Positions 28,475-38,586 of a stretch of DNA of 64,000 nt are shown here, in pieces; positions within the stretch are counted from its first letter, which is position 1, and the number at the start of each line of letters is the position of its first letter. The position numbers and the translations under genes are program-made. Origin of the DNA: Amygdalobacter nucleatus (GTDB taxonomy: Bacteria > Bacillota > Clostridia > Saccharofermentanales > Fastidiosipilaceae); assembly GCF_029167365.1 (NCBI RefSeq), contig NZ_JARFNM010000001.1, positions 1,418,001 through 1,482,000 of the forward strand, in the 5' to 3' direction. The notes under the pieces are model-generated. The model ran no database searches and was not told the DNA's origin. It saw nothing but the letters and a program-made list of their open reading frames with translations.

Positions 28475-28604
28475 TGTTTCCTCCTTGAGCTGTTAAGCTC
28501 ATCGATATTATACGATGATATTTGTATATTGCAAACAGATAAAGCTTATAAAAGCCTGAATGTTTTAGACATATAGCATATCATAATAATAAATTTGTTC
28601 ATTA

Positions 28605-29525
28605 TTAGTCATCTAGCAATTTGTCATTTTCAAACTCACTGATAAATTTCTCTACCTTATTCAAGGTAGGAATAGAGCTTTGTGCGCCGTGTTTACTTAC
28701 AGCTATTGCAGCTGCCGCACTAGCTATATTCATCGCCGTTTTTACATCTTTTTCGTTAGCAATCGAAGCAAGAAAATAGCCAGTAAACGTATCACCGGCT
28801 GCCGTCGTATCAACAGCCTTCACTTCATATGGATGTTGTTCAAGAATTTTGCCGTTAGAAAAATATACTGAGCCTCGTTCGCCCAGTGTCAGTAAAAAAT
28901 CACTTTGTGGATATTTTTCATGTAAACTATTCAACAAAATTTCCGGCTTAACATTAGACATAGAAGTCAAAAATTCTGCCTCTATTTCATTGAGTACAAA
29001 CAAATCAACTGTCTGTAAATCAACTGCTAAAAGTGCTTCATTAATTGGTGATGGATTTAAAACAACCTTCAATCCGTACTGCTTTGCTCTTTCCAATGCA
29101 TAAGCTAATTTATTGGTTTCATTTTGTAAAAGTACCATATCGCCTACTTGCATTTGTCTCAAGCCAGCATCAATCTGTTCTTCTGTTAAACAATCATTGC
29201 TACCCGCATTAACAATAATGCAATTCTGGCCAGCATCATCCACTTGAATAACGGCATTTCCATTTGCGATATCGACTTTGCGAATGAGGCTTACATCAAC
29301 TTGTGCTTCCTCAAGTGCCACCTTTAAGTCGTTACCATCGTATCCAATAACGCCTAAATGCTTAACCTTAGCTCCAGCCTTAGCTAATGCAACGGATTGA
29401 TTAAGTCCTTTACCACCGAACGAAATTGAAAAATTCTTGGCACTAACTGTTTCACCGGGTTTAGCAAAACTACTAACTCGATACACATTATCTAAATTCA
29501 ACGAGCCAATATTAAGTATTTGCAC
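28605..29525 (-). CDS. rbsK: Ribokinase-like PfkB family sugar kinase
   Basis: About 306 residues. The GTG at 29525 is preferred because GGTGG lies just upstream; a GTG at 29543 would add six residues. ISFGGKGLNQSVALAKAGA is the sugar-binding N-motif, and VDTTAAGDTFTGYFLA the C-terminal anion hole and catalytic Asp, with Ala where most ribokinases have Gly (GAGD). It phosphorylates ribose or a related sugar or polyol. Linked to the LacI gene upstream and the ABC importer downstream. Confidence 0.8.
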   Translation of the reverse strand: MQILNIGSLNLDNVYRVSSFAKPGETVSAKNFSISFGGKGLNQSVALAKAGAKVKHLGVIGYDGNDLKVALEEAQVDVSLIRKVDIANGNAVIQVDDAGQNCIIVNAGSNDCLTEEQIDAGLRQMQVGDMVLLQNETNKLAYALERAKQYGLKVVLNPSPINEALLAVDLQTVDLFVLNEIEAEFLTSMSNVKPEILLNSLHEKYPQSDFLLTLGERGSVYFSNGKILEQHPYEVKAVDTTAAGDTFTGYFLASIANEKDVKTAMNIASAAAAIAVSKHGAQSSIPTLNKVEKFISEFENDKLLDD

Positions 29526-29557
29526 TAAACCCACCGCTTTCACTAATTTAAGAACGC

Positions 29558-29577
29558 CAACTTAATCGATTAAGTTG
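29558..29577. promoter_or_regulatory. LacI-type operator palindrome
   Basis: CAACTTAATCGATTAAGTTG is a perfect 20-bp palindrome with the central CG typical of LacI-family operators. It lies 33 bases before the ribokinase start. Flanking TTTAAGA and TCTTAAA extend the symmetry. The LacI regulator encoded 160 bases upstream is the likely ligand-responsive repressor of the ribokinase-importer operon. Confidence 0.7.
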
Positions 29578-29735
29578 ATGCTCTTAAATTAGCACTTTCA
29601 TTATTAGCATTCAAGTTTTTATTCATCATTTCTACAAATTAGCGGAATGTGCGCATGAATTTCGTGCAACATGTCTCAATACATCTTTTTACATCAAATT
29701 TGTGTTCGACACCAAGTCGAAAAGTCATCACGCAA

Positions 29736-30740
29736 CTAATTAAGTGCTCTTGTCGATTTTCTCACGATAAGCTCTTGATTCAACACGATATTAGGCTCTA
29801 CAGCTACATTATTTACGCAATTGAAAAATGCTGCCACTGCAAATTGGCCTATCCACGAACTTGGTTGACGTACAGTTGTTAGCGTAGGTGAAAATAGTGA
29901 CGCAATTTCCGTATCATCATAGCCTATTATACTAACATCGTCAGGTACTCTAATTTCTCGTTCAGAAAGAGCTTTTATCACACCTATTGCAATTAAATCG
30001 TTACCGCAAAGTATTGCCGTTACCTCTTTGGGTATACTTTGATACATTACCGTGTGATATCCATATTCTGCTGTATAATCGCCATGGCGTATATAATATG
30101 GTCTAGCAGCTATACCGTATTTGGCAAGTGCTTTAAGATAGCCTCTTTTACGTTCCTTAGTTGTATTGGTGCTTGCTGGTCCTGAAATATACATAATATT
30201 TCTATGTCCACTCTTGCACAAATAATCAACAGCCTGAAAAGCCCCACCCAAATTGTCCGATGCAATCATAGAAGAAATACCTTCATAATTCAGCTGACGA
30301 TCGATGGCAATGATAGGACAATTAAAATGTATTTGGCTTTCACGATTAATATTGCGCATATTAGTACCAGCAATAATGATACCATCTACTCGTTTGGATA
30401 AGAGATATTTAATTTGTAAGACTTCACGTTCAAAACTTTCATAAGTATTGCAATAATACGGTAAATACCCACGATTAATTAGTTCATTTTCAATTGAAGT
30501 TGCAATATCTGTAAAAAAATAGTTTTTTATGTCTGGCAGAATAAGACCGATCGACTTAGTCTGATTGGTCCGCATTGACTGAGCAATCACATTGACAGAA
30601 TAATTTAGTTCATGCGCTTTTTCTAAAACACGTTGCCTCGTTTGATCCGAAATATCATGATCATTTTTGCTTAAGACTTTACTAACTGTCGCTGTGGACA
30701 AATTAAGAGCCTCGGCTATTTTTCTTAATGTCACGGTCAT
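29736..30740 (-). CDS. LacI-family transcriptional regulator
   Basis: 334 residues. The N-terminal HTH (LRKIAEALNLSTATVSKVLS, residues 5-24) and hinge (NVIAQSMRTNQTKSIGLILP) are followed by a periplasmic-binding-like effector domain ending in a GYDDTEIASLFSP, TTVRQPS pattern. It probably controls the ribokinase/livHMGF/dha operon through the palindrome at 29558, and the effector may be the imported compound (inference). Same strand as its targets. Confidence 0.93.
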   Translation of the reverse strand: MTVTLRKIAEALNLSTATVSKVLSKNDHDISDQTRQRVLEKAHELNYSVNVIAQSMRTNQTKSIGLILPDIKNYFFTDIATSIENELINRGYLPYYCNTYESFEREVLQIKYLLSKRVDGIIIAGTNMRNINRESQIHFNCPIIAIDRQLNYEGISSMIASDNLGGAFQAVDYLCKSGHRNIMYISGPASTNTTKERKRGYLKALAKYGIAARPYYIRHGDYTAEYGYHTVMYQSIPKEVTAILCGNDLIAIGVIKALSEREIRVPDDVSIIGYDDTEIASLFSPTLTTVRQPSSWIGQFAVAAFFNCVNNVAVEPNIVLNQELIVRKSTRALN

Positions 30741-30782
30741 ATGAGCTCTCCTCTACAGATACCCTTTGATTTTTAATTATAC

Positions 30783-31110
30783 CTTGAATTCACACTGTAA
30801 GTACAACAAGCGTCGTACATCACACAAAATGCCCGCGAAATGAAACGCAAAAATCACAAAATTTGCCCGCAAAATTTCTTAAGCGGGCCAAGAGAGTATG
30901 TTATCTTTTTAATTAGCCTTGAATTTACACTGTAAGTGCAACAGTAAAAAGAAGAAGGTACAAGGCGCTTCTGCTAAAATAAACAAAGTCACAGAAGACA
31001 AACGATGTACATATGTGCACCTCTTACACTAAACGAGCTAGAAAAGATGCTGTATTTGAAAGCAACATGAAATAGCATAACAAACATTGCTAATAAACTA
31101 GACAGAGAGA
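30783..31110 (+). mobile_element. IS30-family remnant (two element ends and a broken transposase start)
   Basis: IS30 end sequences occur at 30783-30807 and 30918-30942 in the same orientation, matching 5141-5165. From about 31003 a damaged copy of the transposase start can be read (MYICAPLTLNELEKMLYLKA, stop, NSITNIANKLDRE). A GCCCGC/GCGGGC hairpin (30865-30888) lies between the ends. No functional transposase remains. This accounts for the gene-free stretch between the LacI gene and the jet remnants. Confidence 0.8.
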
Positions 31111-31207
31111 GTACGAAATAACTCACCATGCCTATCCCTTACCCAAAACATTTCTGATGCCAAAATCAAGCTCTAAACAGTTAGAGCAAATTGGACTATT
31201 CCAAACT

Positions 31208-32419
31208 CTAATTCTCCTTAGCAAAAATTTCCAAAACCTTCAGTGATTCCTGCTCCTCCTTGCAATTGTACTTAAGCATTAAATCGAGTACATCAGAATA
31301 GGCTCTCAAGCTTTTCTTATTTTGCTTAATAATCCGCCTGTAACTCACCGTTAGTGGCTTGCAAAGTCCCGCATCGTAAAAGTGCTTTAGCGTAGTAAGA
31401 TCCATCTGTTCTGCCTGAAAAGGAATTTTTGTCTTTGCTTTAAGGTTTTCTAAAATTAAATAACCACATACAGCCAAGTCGCCCATATGCTTATACACAA
31501 TTACGATTGTCCCGATATAGTTTACTTAAAAATGCCTCAACGCTACGACTCGGATAAGCACCTGAATAAATATAAGCAACATGAGGCGAGCAGACATCAT
31601 GGTAAGTCGTCAAATTTTCAACAGTAACAACTTGACCTCTAGGCACGTTAATCTGCTTAATTGACTCTAAAGAGGAATTATCAAGTGTAATACCATCCTT
31701 AAGTTCAGCCACATTTATAAATGAGGTAGCAAACTCAATTGTTATGTCGCCCTTAACCAAGAGGTATGACGGATTTTCATAAAGATTATAATAAGCAAGT
31801 ATTTTTGTCTTATCTATAATCTCATTTGTGTAATCACATAGAATACTCTCTATACAACTTTGATATTCCTTTTGAAACATTTTGGAATCATTGAACATCG
31901 CCGTGGAAAAATTGCGTATGTAACTCTCTTGCCTAAGGTTTAATATTGCGACAAGCAACTTAAGAATCACAGCTGTCCGCTTAGCATTGAACTTTAAATC
32001 ATAAGGTAATTTCTTGTATTCTTTAAGTAATTGCTGCCAGTCATGCACGAGTCGCGCTATTATCGTAAACTGACTGTCGCGATATTGCTCTATAACATAC
32101 ATAAGCTCCCTAACTTGCTCAGGCACAGTTTTACGTTGCAGGCATTTATAGCATTTATCCAAGGCAGATAAATTAAGCTTAATCTTTAGATAATTACCCG
32201 AACTATCTGCAACAACATCTATCATATTTTCAAACAACAATTCTTTGATAGCCTGATTAATACTGAGATAAGTTTCATGATTGTAACGATCAGTATAAGC
32301 AGTAAAAACCTTTCTAATCTCAAATTGCACTGCACGCAAGCTGTTTACTTCTGTATCAAAATGGCACGTCGCTCATACATTGTCAACAGTTGTTCTAAAA
32401 TCACCTTACTAAAGTTCAT
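31208..32419 (-). pseudogene. jetD: Wadjet JetD (DUF3322/DUF2220 topoisomerase-like nuclease), frameshifted
   Basis: From the ATG at 32419 the N-terminus MNFSKVILEQLLTMYERR matches the DUF3322 start of JetD. A frameshift near 32360 is followed by the long frame 31491-32339, ending in VVTVENLTTYHD and YIYSGAYPSRSVEAFLSKLY, the Toprim-like start of DUF2220. A second frameshift near 31495 leads to HMGDLAVCGYLILENLK, where JetD proteins usually have WGDIDxGG; the second metal-binding acidic residue is missing. JetD cuts plasmid DNA in the Wadjet SMC defence system. The jetC stop precedes the start by two bases. Confidence 0.75.
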
Positions 32420-32421
32420 GT

Positions 32422-33727
32422 TCACACTCTCTCAAAAACGCCTATTGCGTTACGATTACCCGATTTGACGATGGAATAAGTGATGTCACAATAAGGGATT
32501 ATCGTACTTGCCTTCTCTGTGGAGGCAAGCAAAACCACTTTCATCTGCAAACTTTTTAGCATGTGCATCATTGGCTCTATACGATCGCTTGTCATATTGT
32601 TGAAAGCTTCATCTAACAAAATCAACCTGATTGAATCGTCTTGATTTTGCTCATATATCTGCAAAAGCGAGGCACAAATTGCTACATAGAACGGAGCTTG
32701 ATTTTCGCCAACGCTACCTTCGCCGCTCACCTTTGAAAGTGCTGCTTCCATTTTGGTAACTGCATTCTTAACTATGATGTCGTAATCTAAATATGTCCGG
32801 TAGTCGACATAGCTGCCAAAGGCCTTAGCATCTGTCTTTCTGCCGCTCAAATTCGCTTGCGCTCGTTCTGCCACGTCAAGCATAATACGACTCATAAAGT
32901 CCTCTATTTTGCTTTCAAAGACCTCTTGCTTGTTGCTTTCAGCCAAAAAGGCCATGAGATTATTCTCATGTTCAATCTGCTGTTTGTTCTTGTCCATAAT
33001 AATGTCATAAAAAAGTGCAAGTTCTTTGTCTTTGCTCTTCGCAATTGAGAAGCGATAGCTTTCCTCTCCATATTCCAGATTTTCCATAACTCGATTTATC
33101 TGGCGAAATTGTTGTATAGCGTTTTGAATATCATCTTTCATGCGGAATAAAACATCTTTGCGGAAACGTTCTTTGCACAACTTTTGTGCCGCTTGTAAAT
33201 TCTCTCTATGGCGTTCCAGTTCAATATGTTGGAGTGATAGATATTCCTGTTGATACCTATTAACGCCCGCCAAGCCGTTAGGATAGTCACAAACATAACG
33301 GGCAGTGAAATTCTGCTGTATTGGCCCTTGCGTTTCTGTAAAGCTGCTAATTCTGTTTAACTGAAAGTAAGTTCTTTTTTTGCTGTCTGCAATTGCTTTT
33401 CTAAGGCATCAACGCCAATAAAGTGTTCCTGTTTGCGCATCCTCTGTAAGCAATTATTTTGGAAGCGCAAGCGATTTTGGCTCACGCTCTTTGCATACAG
33501 TTCCAAATCATCTGTGTTTGAGCAACAAACGACATCTTGCATAACGAATCTAGCATAACGTTTTACATAAATATTTTCCGATTTCTTGACTAAGCCTTTG
33601 CAATTTTCAAACTGCAAAGGTCGTAATTTTTATTACCCAATTCTTCCCGCAAACTTTCTGACCTTAAAGTCAGAAACTTTTGTTTCCTAAAGAGAAGCTC
33701 ACTCTCCCCTAGCAAAATTCTCTCCTC
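32422..33727 (-). pseudogene. jetC: Wadjet JetC (SMC/MukB-like ATPase), 3' part only, frameshifted
   Basis: The frame 32422-33273 holds a JetC/SbcC-like C-terminus: coiled-coil, SYVDYRTYLDYDI, a signature-like GEGSVGENQAPFYVAICASL, Walker B IRLILLDEAFNNM, and a final VVLLASTEKA. Upstream frame 33357-33617 (YVKRYARFVMQDV to GVDALEKQLQ) and a short coil to about 33727 belong to the same gene but lie in other frames, so at least two indels exist. The N-terminal Walker A half, jetA and jetB are missing. In intact Wadjet the JetABC motor detects plasmid DNA for JetD cleavage. Confidence 0.75.
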
Positions 33728-33791
33728 TTATATTGCAAACTCTTCTAAATAAGCTAACTTTACACATAATTAAGGATTCTCCTACCAGGCG

Positions 33792-34205
33792 CTATTCTAA
33801 CAACCAGTCAAACAAATTAAGCAACTTAATCCCATTTTCTGACTTAATAAAATCATGATCCAACGACAAAACAATTTTCTCATAGTTGTCTGTTATTTGC
33901 TGCAAAGGCCTTAATTCTCGTTGCCTAGTTTGCTCTGATTGCAAACTCTCCGTAACTTGTATATAAATTTTTTCATCTACTTTTTCGGCTAAAAAATCCA
34001 CTTCTAAATTGCCAATTTTACCTATGTACACATGATATCCACGTCTCAGCAATTCTAAAAAAACAATATTTTCAAGAATGTGACCCCTATCTGCATCACG
34101 ATAACCTAACAGTAAATTACGCAAGCCAATATCGACAATATAATGTTTCTCTAAAGTTCTTAACAATTCCTTGCCTTTGATATCGTAATGTTCAACAGCA
34201 AAAAA
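33792..34205 (-). pseudogene. DUF4143 ATPase, C-terminal domain remnant
   Basis: About 135 residues corresponding to the DUF4143 nuclease-like C-terminal domain of the AAA_14 ATPase family: KHYIVDIGLRNLLLGYRDAD, GHILENIVFLELLRRGYHVY, VDFLAE and YIQVTESL. The N-terminal AAA+ domain is missing, and near 34205 the sequence switches to an unrelated gene on the other strand. Residues before VEHYDIKG in this frame are antisense junk. These ATPases are common accessory genes of unknown role. Confidence 0.8.
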
Positions 34206-34207
34206 CA

Positions 34208-35019
34208 CATATAAGGACGATCCAGATAACGACAATGACTATGCAGCCTTTAATACTGGCCTGGTTGATCGTAAATACGATTATATTTATGCCCTTTTCA
34301 AAAAGAGCGATATTCTTGATAAGCCTAATTACTGGTATCTTTTAGACTTCGTTGTGGCTGGTGAAGATGCAGGTAAAACACTCGTTAAAGTCTTTAATCC
34401 GTTGCCTAAGCGTGCTGACTATTTTGAAAACAATATTCAAAATATGCTTTATGATACGAGCACAGGTGATTTGTCTTGAGATTACCAACATATTATTGTG
34501 GAGCGTTTGTATCGTTTCCCAAAAGAGTTTTTGGAAGATAATTGTTCGCCCAAAATGTTGTTAATTAACGATATGGATCTTGATATGGCTTATGACAAAA
34601 AGACACCTAAAGAAGCGCGTATTGCCTATTTCAAAGAGTTTGCCGAACGTATAAATGCTGATAATCGTTGCTTTAACAGGTTGAAAAATCGTTTGGAAGA
34701 TTCAATTAAATTAGCAATTAAGCGTGTTGAGTGGAATTATAAGACAGCTATTCCAATGTACAATCCTCGTCAAAAGAAAGGCTCTCTGTTATTGCCTTTA
34801 GCACTATTGGATGAAAGTCATGTCGACTTAGCCATGGTAGTTCAGCGTCACGCATCTGGTGCTTATCAAGAGGAAACTATTCTGTCACTCGATTATGCTT
34901 ACAGTAACAGTCGTCTCATCACTCGGCCTGACAGCGACTGGCTTAAAGTCGAATCAATCGTCAAGGATAGTCATGAGGCTGTTGACGATTACGAAGATGA
35001 TGAGGAAGAAGATTACTAA
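34208..35019 (+). pseudogene. DUF3825 domain protein, N-truncated and with an in-frame TGA
   Basis: The plus strand reads DDPDNDNDYAAFNTGLVDRK, YALFKKSD and AGKTLVKVFNPLPKRADYFE, then a TGA at 34477-34479, then DYQHIIVERLYRFPKEFL through PLALLDESHVDLAMVV to an acidic tail (DDYEDDEEEDY). Both parts are in the same frame and together match the DUF3825 family. The N-terminus is lost at the junction with the DUF4143 remnant. DUF3825 proteins often accompany RNA-binding or defence-like genes; function unknown. Confidence 0.7.
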
Positions 35020-35052
35020 AAATCCATATGAAGCTTAAATTTACCTTGCAAA

Positions 35053-35108
35053 TAAATAAAAGGCACATAGCGCTGTTAATAATTTAATGCTTGCTATGTA
35101 CCTTTTGC
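35053..35108. terminator. Probable bidirectional terminator between DUF3825 remnant and glnA
   Basis: AAAAGGCACATAGC pairs with GCTATGTACCTTTT (one mismatch) across a roughly 21-base loop, 19 bases after the glnA stop on the minus strand. T-rich flanks are found on both sides. Confidence 0.7.
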
Positions 35109-35126
35109 TAACGCTTTAAGTTAAAA

Positions 35127-36464
35127 CTAATAATCAATATAGTGCTGTAACTCCCACTCTGACACACTCTGTGTATACTTTGCCCACTCTAACTCTTTGG
35201 AGTCGATAAAGCTACGTGTAAGATGCTCGCCTAAAGCTGACTGAATTAATTCATCTTGTTTAAAAGCTTTCACGGCATTATGCAAAGTGGATGGTAACGG
35301 CTTAATACCACGTGCCTGTCGTTCGCTCTCAGTCATTTCAAATACATTGCTCATAATTGGTTCCATCGGCAACCTTTCATCCTCGATGCCTTGTAAGCCA
35401 GCTTGTAAAGTAGCAGCTAGCAAAAGATAAGGGTTAGCTGTTGGATCGGCTGATCTTAACTCCAAACGGGTTGTCAAAGGACCTGCAGATGGGATACGCA
35501 CAAGCGGAGAGCGATTTTTGGTTGCCCAGGAGATGTAAACAGGGGCCTCGAAGCCAGGAATCAAGCGCTTATACGAATTAACTGTAGGATTACCAATGGC
35601 GGTGATAGCACGTGCGTGTTGCAAAATACCGTTCAAGAAATAAAGGGCGGTTTTGGATAAGCCGTATTGGCCATTTGGATCATAAAAGACATTTTGTTCG
35701 CCCTTAAATAAAGACATGTTCGTATGCATACCGTTACCAGGTTCACCTTCCAAAGGTTTGGCCATGAACGTTGCGCAAAGTCCGTGCTTTTTGGCCACGG
35801 TTCTAACAACCATCTTGAAAGTTTGCACACGGTCAGCGGTGGTTAAAGCATCATCAAATTTGAAATCAATCTCTTGCTGTCCATGACCAGCTTCATGGTG
35901 CGCTGCCTCTACTTCAAAGTCCAAGCTCTCCAAAGTTTCCACTATTTCGCGACGGCACTTAGCTCCATCATCGCTATCTGTCATATCAAAATAGCCTGCA
36001 CGGTCACACACATTAGTTGTCCATGTGCCATTATCTGCTAACTTGAATAAGTGAAATTCAGCCTCAAAGCCCACATCAAAAGCTGTGTAACCCATCGACT
36101 TCATCTTTTCCAAGATGCGCTTTAAGTTATTACGTGGATCACCTGTAAATGGTGTTCCGTCCACTTTGTGCACGCTACAAATTAAGCGACCAATGTTGCC
36201 TGATGCGCCATCACTCCAAGGCAAAACTAACCAGGTTGATAAATCGGGATAAAGAATCATATCGCTTTCTTCAATGCGCACAAAGCTATCAATTGATGAA
36301 CCATCAAAGCGAATCTCATTCTCTAAAACTTTGTCTAGCTGGCTGGTTGGTAATTCTACGTTCTTTAATTTGCCATTAATATCGGTAAAGGCTAAGCGTA
36401 AAAAGCAAACATTATGCTCCTTAACGCTCTTACGAATGTCTTCTACTGTTACTTGCTTACTCAT
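35127..36464 (-). CDS. glnA: Glutamine synthetase, type I
   Basis: 445 residues, the size of Bacillota GSI-alpha enzymes, which make glutamine from glutamate, ammonia and ATP. It has [17 protein letters not shown] (containing the feedback-sensing Arg seen in B. subtilis GlnA), EAEFHLF, the ammonia-site [23 protein letters not shown], and the metal-binding [13 protein letters not shown]. No adenylylation-type insertion is seen, and the C-terminal tail ends WELQHYIDY, resembling forms that talk to GlnR. Monocistronic here; no glnR gene is in the window. Confidence 0.96.
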   Translation of the reverse strand: MSKQVTVEDIRKSVKEHNVCFLRLAFTDINGKLKNVELPTSQLDKVLENEIRFDGSSIDSFVRIEESDMILYPDLSTWLVLPWSDGASGNIGRLICSVHKVDGTPFTGDPRNNLKRILEKMKSMGYTAFDVGFEAEFHLFKLADNGTWTTNVCDRAGYFDMTDSDDGAKCRREIVETLESLDFEVEAAHHEAGHGQQEIDFKFDDALTTADRVQTFKMVVRTVAKKHGLCATFMAKPLEGEPGNGMHTNMSLFKGEQNVFYDPNGQYGLSKTALYFLNGILQHARAITAIGNPTVNSYKRLIPGFEAPVYISWATKNRSPLVRIPSAGPLTTRLELRSADPTANPYLLLAATLQAGLQGIEDERLPMEPIMSNVFEMTESERQARGIKPLPSTLHNAVKAFKQDELIQSALGEHLTRSFIDSKELEWAKYTQSVSEWELQHYIDY

Positions 36465-36936
36465 ATGTTCCCTAACTAAGCACCCAAATGTTGCTAAAAA
36501 TGCGATCCAGTAAACAATAGCAAACTAATTTGCGAGCGTCAATTAGGCGGCGTACAGCACGAAAGGTGTATAATCTATTTAAGATTTTTGCGTTAAACTG
36601 CAATTTTATTGCATAGATAAAATGTGTTGTAGCTTGTAAGCCCTTACCTTTCTCTTGCTAAGCCCTTTGTCTGAGCTTGTTCGGCTGAAATTGTTTGCCC
36701 AAAGTGTTTGTCTGAAATTTTAGTCCAAAACTACCGCTAAACTCCAATTAAAAATCAGGCTGTCAACACCAAAATGGCGAGCAATAGCATGAAAATCAGA
36801 TAAGCAAGGCTGCAACTTGCTAATAAGGAAAATTTTTCTAAGCCTAGAAAGAGCAACAAAATGGAGCTAGAAATAAAGAGCGAGAAAAAGCATCGTCATA
36901 CTGGCATATGTTATCCTGTTTCAACCCTTCGTCCCT
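36465..36936. other. Gene-poor stretch upstream of glnA
   Basis: This roughly 470-base stretch holds the glnA promoter region and a short minus-strand hydrophobic frame (about 36755-36889, ending YLIFMLLLAILVLTA) without a credible start. It may be a remnant of a membrane protein gene. I see nothing else. Confidence 0.3.
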
Positions 36937-37238
36937 TCATCCCTTAATCACTTGCCAATATCCGTCTTTAGAACTCCCAACGTACTTTATGATTTTGGCA
37001 TCTGTCAAGGCTTTTAAGTCTCTTTCCATTGTACTTATAGATACAAGTAACAGATTAGACAATTCAGCGGTTGTTATATTTGAATCTTTGCTGATGAAAT
37101 CTACTATTGTTTCACATCTTTCGTTAGGCTTTAATTTTCGGGTGACATTTTGACCCTCATTTTTGGTATCACTTACGTTTTTGGTATCATTTTTAGTATC
37201 ATTTTTGGTGTGCTTACCAGAAAAATCATCTAATCAAT
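36937..37238 (-). pseudogene. Winged-helix C-terminal fragment of an AlbA_2/RecG-like or Fic-like regulator
   Basis: The minus strand ends at a TGA at 36937 with a winged helix: NERCETIVDFISKDSNITTA, ELSNLLLVSISTMERDLKAL, then GSSKDGYWQVIK. This end is typical of large AlbA_2 ATP-binding regulators and some Fic proteins. Just before it lies an Asn-Asp-Thr-Lys repeat encoded by a degenerate 12-bp tandem repeat (about 37165-37230). A stop upstream and the lack of any other domain show that only the 3' end survives. Confidence 0.6.
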
Positions 37239-37255
37239 ACGCACTGTCATGCAAT

Positions 37256-37284
37256 AAAAAAGAGGACCCATAAGGTCCTCTTTT
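37256..37284 (-). terminator. Terminator of the glycerate permease/kinase operon
   Basis: An 11-bp stem AAAAGAGGACC / GGTCCTCTTTT with a 5-base loop. On the minus strand it is followed by TTTTTATTG. It lies 33 bases after the permease stop. Confidence 0.85.
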
Positions 37285-37316
37285 GCTAAACGTGGCGCAT
37301 TAAATCGCCAGAACAA

Positions 37317-38582
37317 CTAAATTAAATAAATCAACGTAGCAACAATTGTTGAAACAAGACCAACTAAAGCTTCATAAGGAATCAACTTTAAGCGTTGCTT
37401 AATTGACATCTTTACAGAACCGCCTGTAGCATGAAAGAAAGATCCATGTGGTAATTGATCAAGCACCGTAGCACCAGCATGTAACATAGCTGCAGCATTT
37501 AAGCTCGTTACATTAGCAGCTGTCAAGGCTTTAGCAAATGTTCGGCCAGCAATTGTTGAACCAGCTGTCGTTGAAGCTGTAGCAGCACCCATCAAAATAC
37601 CTGAAACAGGAGCTAAAACGAAAGGAGGCAAATGTAACAATCCAATCAAAGTGATCATATCAGTTTGTAAATTAGAGTGAGAAATGATTCCAGCTAATGT
37701 ACCTGTACCAATTAATAAAGCACAAACACCAATTACCTTACTAAATCCATATTCAGAGTACTCTGCTACATGTTTCATCTCATTTGTGACCAACAGGCAT
37801 ACAATACCGCCAGCTGGCAAAGCAATCAGAGGATCAATCACAATGTTGAATAATGGTCTTAAAGCCAACAAAACAATAACAACAACTGGACCTAAAATAG
37901 CTTGTAAGAATGAAGGCAATTTCTGTTCATTTCCTGCTTCCAAGTCATTTTCTGTAACATAGTCACGGAATTTATTCTTATTAAGAGAATTACTCAAAAA
38001 TGCAACAGCAATTAAAGCGCAAATGGCTGGAACAATATTCACGGCCATCAAACTATTTAAGTTAAGGCCAAACGCCTCACTTGTAGCAATCGTATTAGGG
38101 TTAGGACTTATGATATTACCAGCCTTGCCGCCACCAATCATAGCTAATAACACTGCCGATTTACTTAAATGGGCTTTCTTAGCTACAGCTAAAGCAACTG
38201 GAGCTGTTGTAATAACTGCTATATCAATAAAGACGCCAACTGTACAAATAATCATGGTCGATATAGCAATAGCCAACATTGCATTTTTACCGCCTAATTT
38301 TTCGACTATCGTATCAGCAATCTTAATTGCAGCACCTGTCTTGACTAAGCACCCAGCTAATATACCACTAGCCATGATTCGTAATACTGCACTCATCATT
38401 GTTGCTGAGCCGTTAATCATGGCAGCTACTGTTAACACCAAGCTACCTCCGCCAATTAAGCCACCTACCAATGCACCAATTATCAGCGAGTAAGTTGCAT
38501 GATAATTTTTGATAATCAAAACTATCGCTACGACTAAGCCAACAATCGCCCCGAATGTGCTAAAGACAACAGAGTTATCCAT
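37317..38582 (-). CDS. GntP-family permease (probable glycerate/sugar acid transporter)
   Basis: 421 residues, about 12 membrane segments, with GntP-family wording: IISPNPNTIATSEAFGLNL, GTGTLAGIISHSNLQ and ATASTTAGSTIAGRTF (the TTAG core), then GATVLDQLPHGSFFHATGG. The family takes up gluconate, glycerate or related acids with protons. Four bases downstream of garK and next to cdaR, so glycerate or a glucarate-type acid is the likely substrate. Confidence 0.88.
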   Translation of the reverse strand: MDNSVVFSTFGAIVGLVVAIVLIIKNYHATYSLIIGALVGGLIGGGSLVLTVAAMINGSATMMSAVLRIMASGILAGCLVKTGAAIKIADTIVEKLGGKNAMLAIAISTMIICTVGVFIDIAVITTAPVALAVAKKAHLSKSAVLLAMIGGGKAGNIISPNPNTIATSEAFGLNLNSLMAVNIVPAICALIAVAFLSNSLNKNKFRDYVTENDLEAGNEQKLPSFLQAILGPVVVIVLLALRPLFNIVIDPLIALPAGGIVCLLVTNEMKHVAEYSEYGFSKVIGVCALLIGTGTLAGIISHSNLQTDMITLIGLLHLPPFVLAPVSGILMGAATASTTAGSTIAGRTFAKALTAANVTSLNAAAMLHAGATVLDQLPHGSFFHATGGSVKMSIKQRLKLIPYEALVGLVSTIVATLIYLI

Positions 38583-38586
38583 ATAA

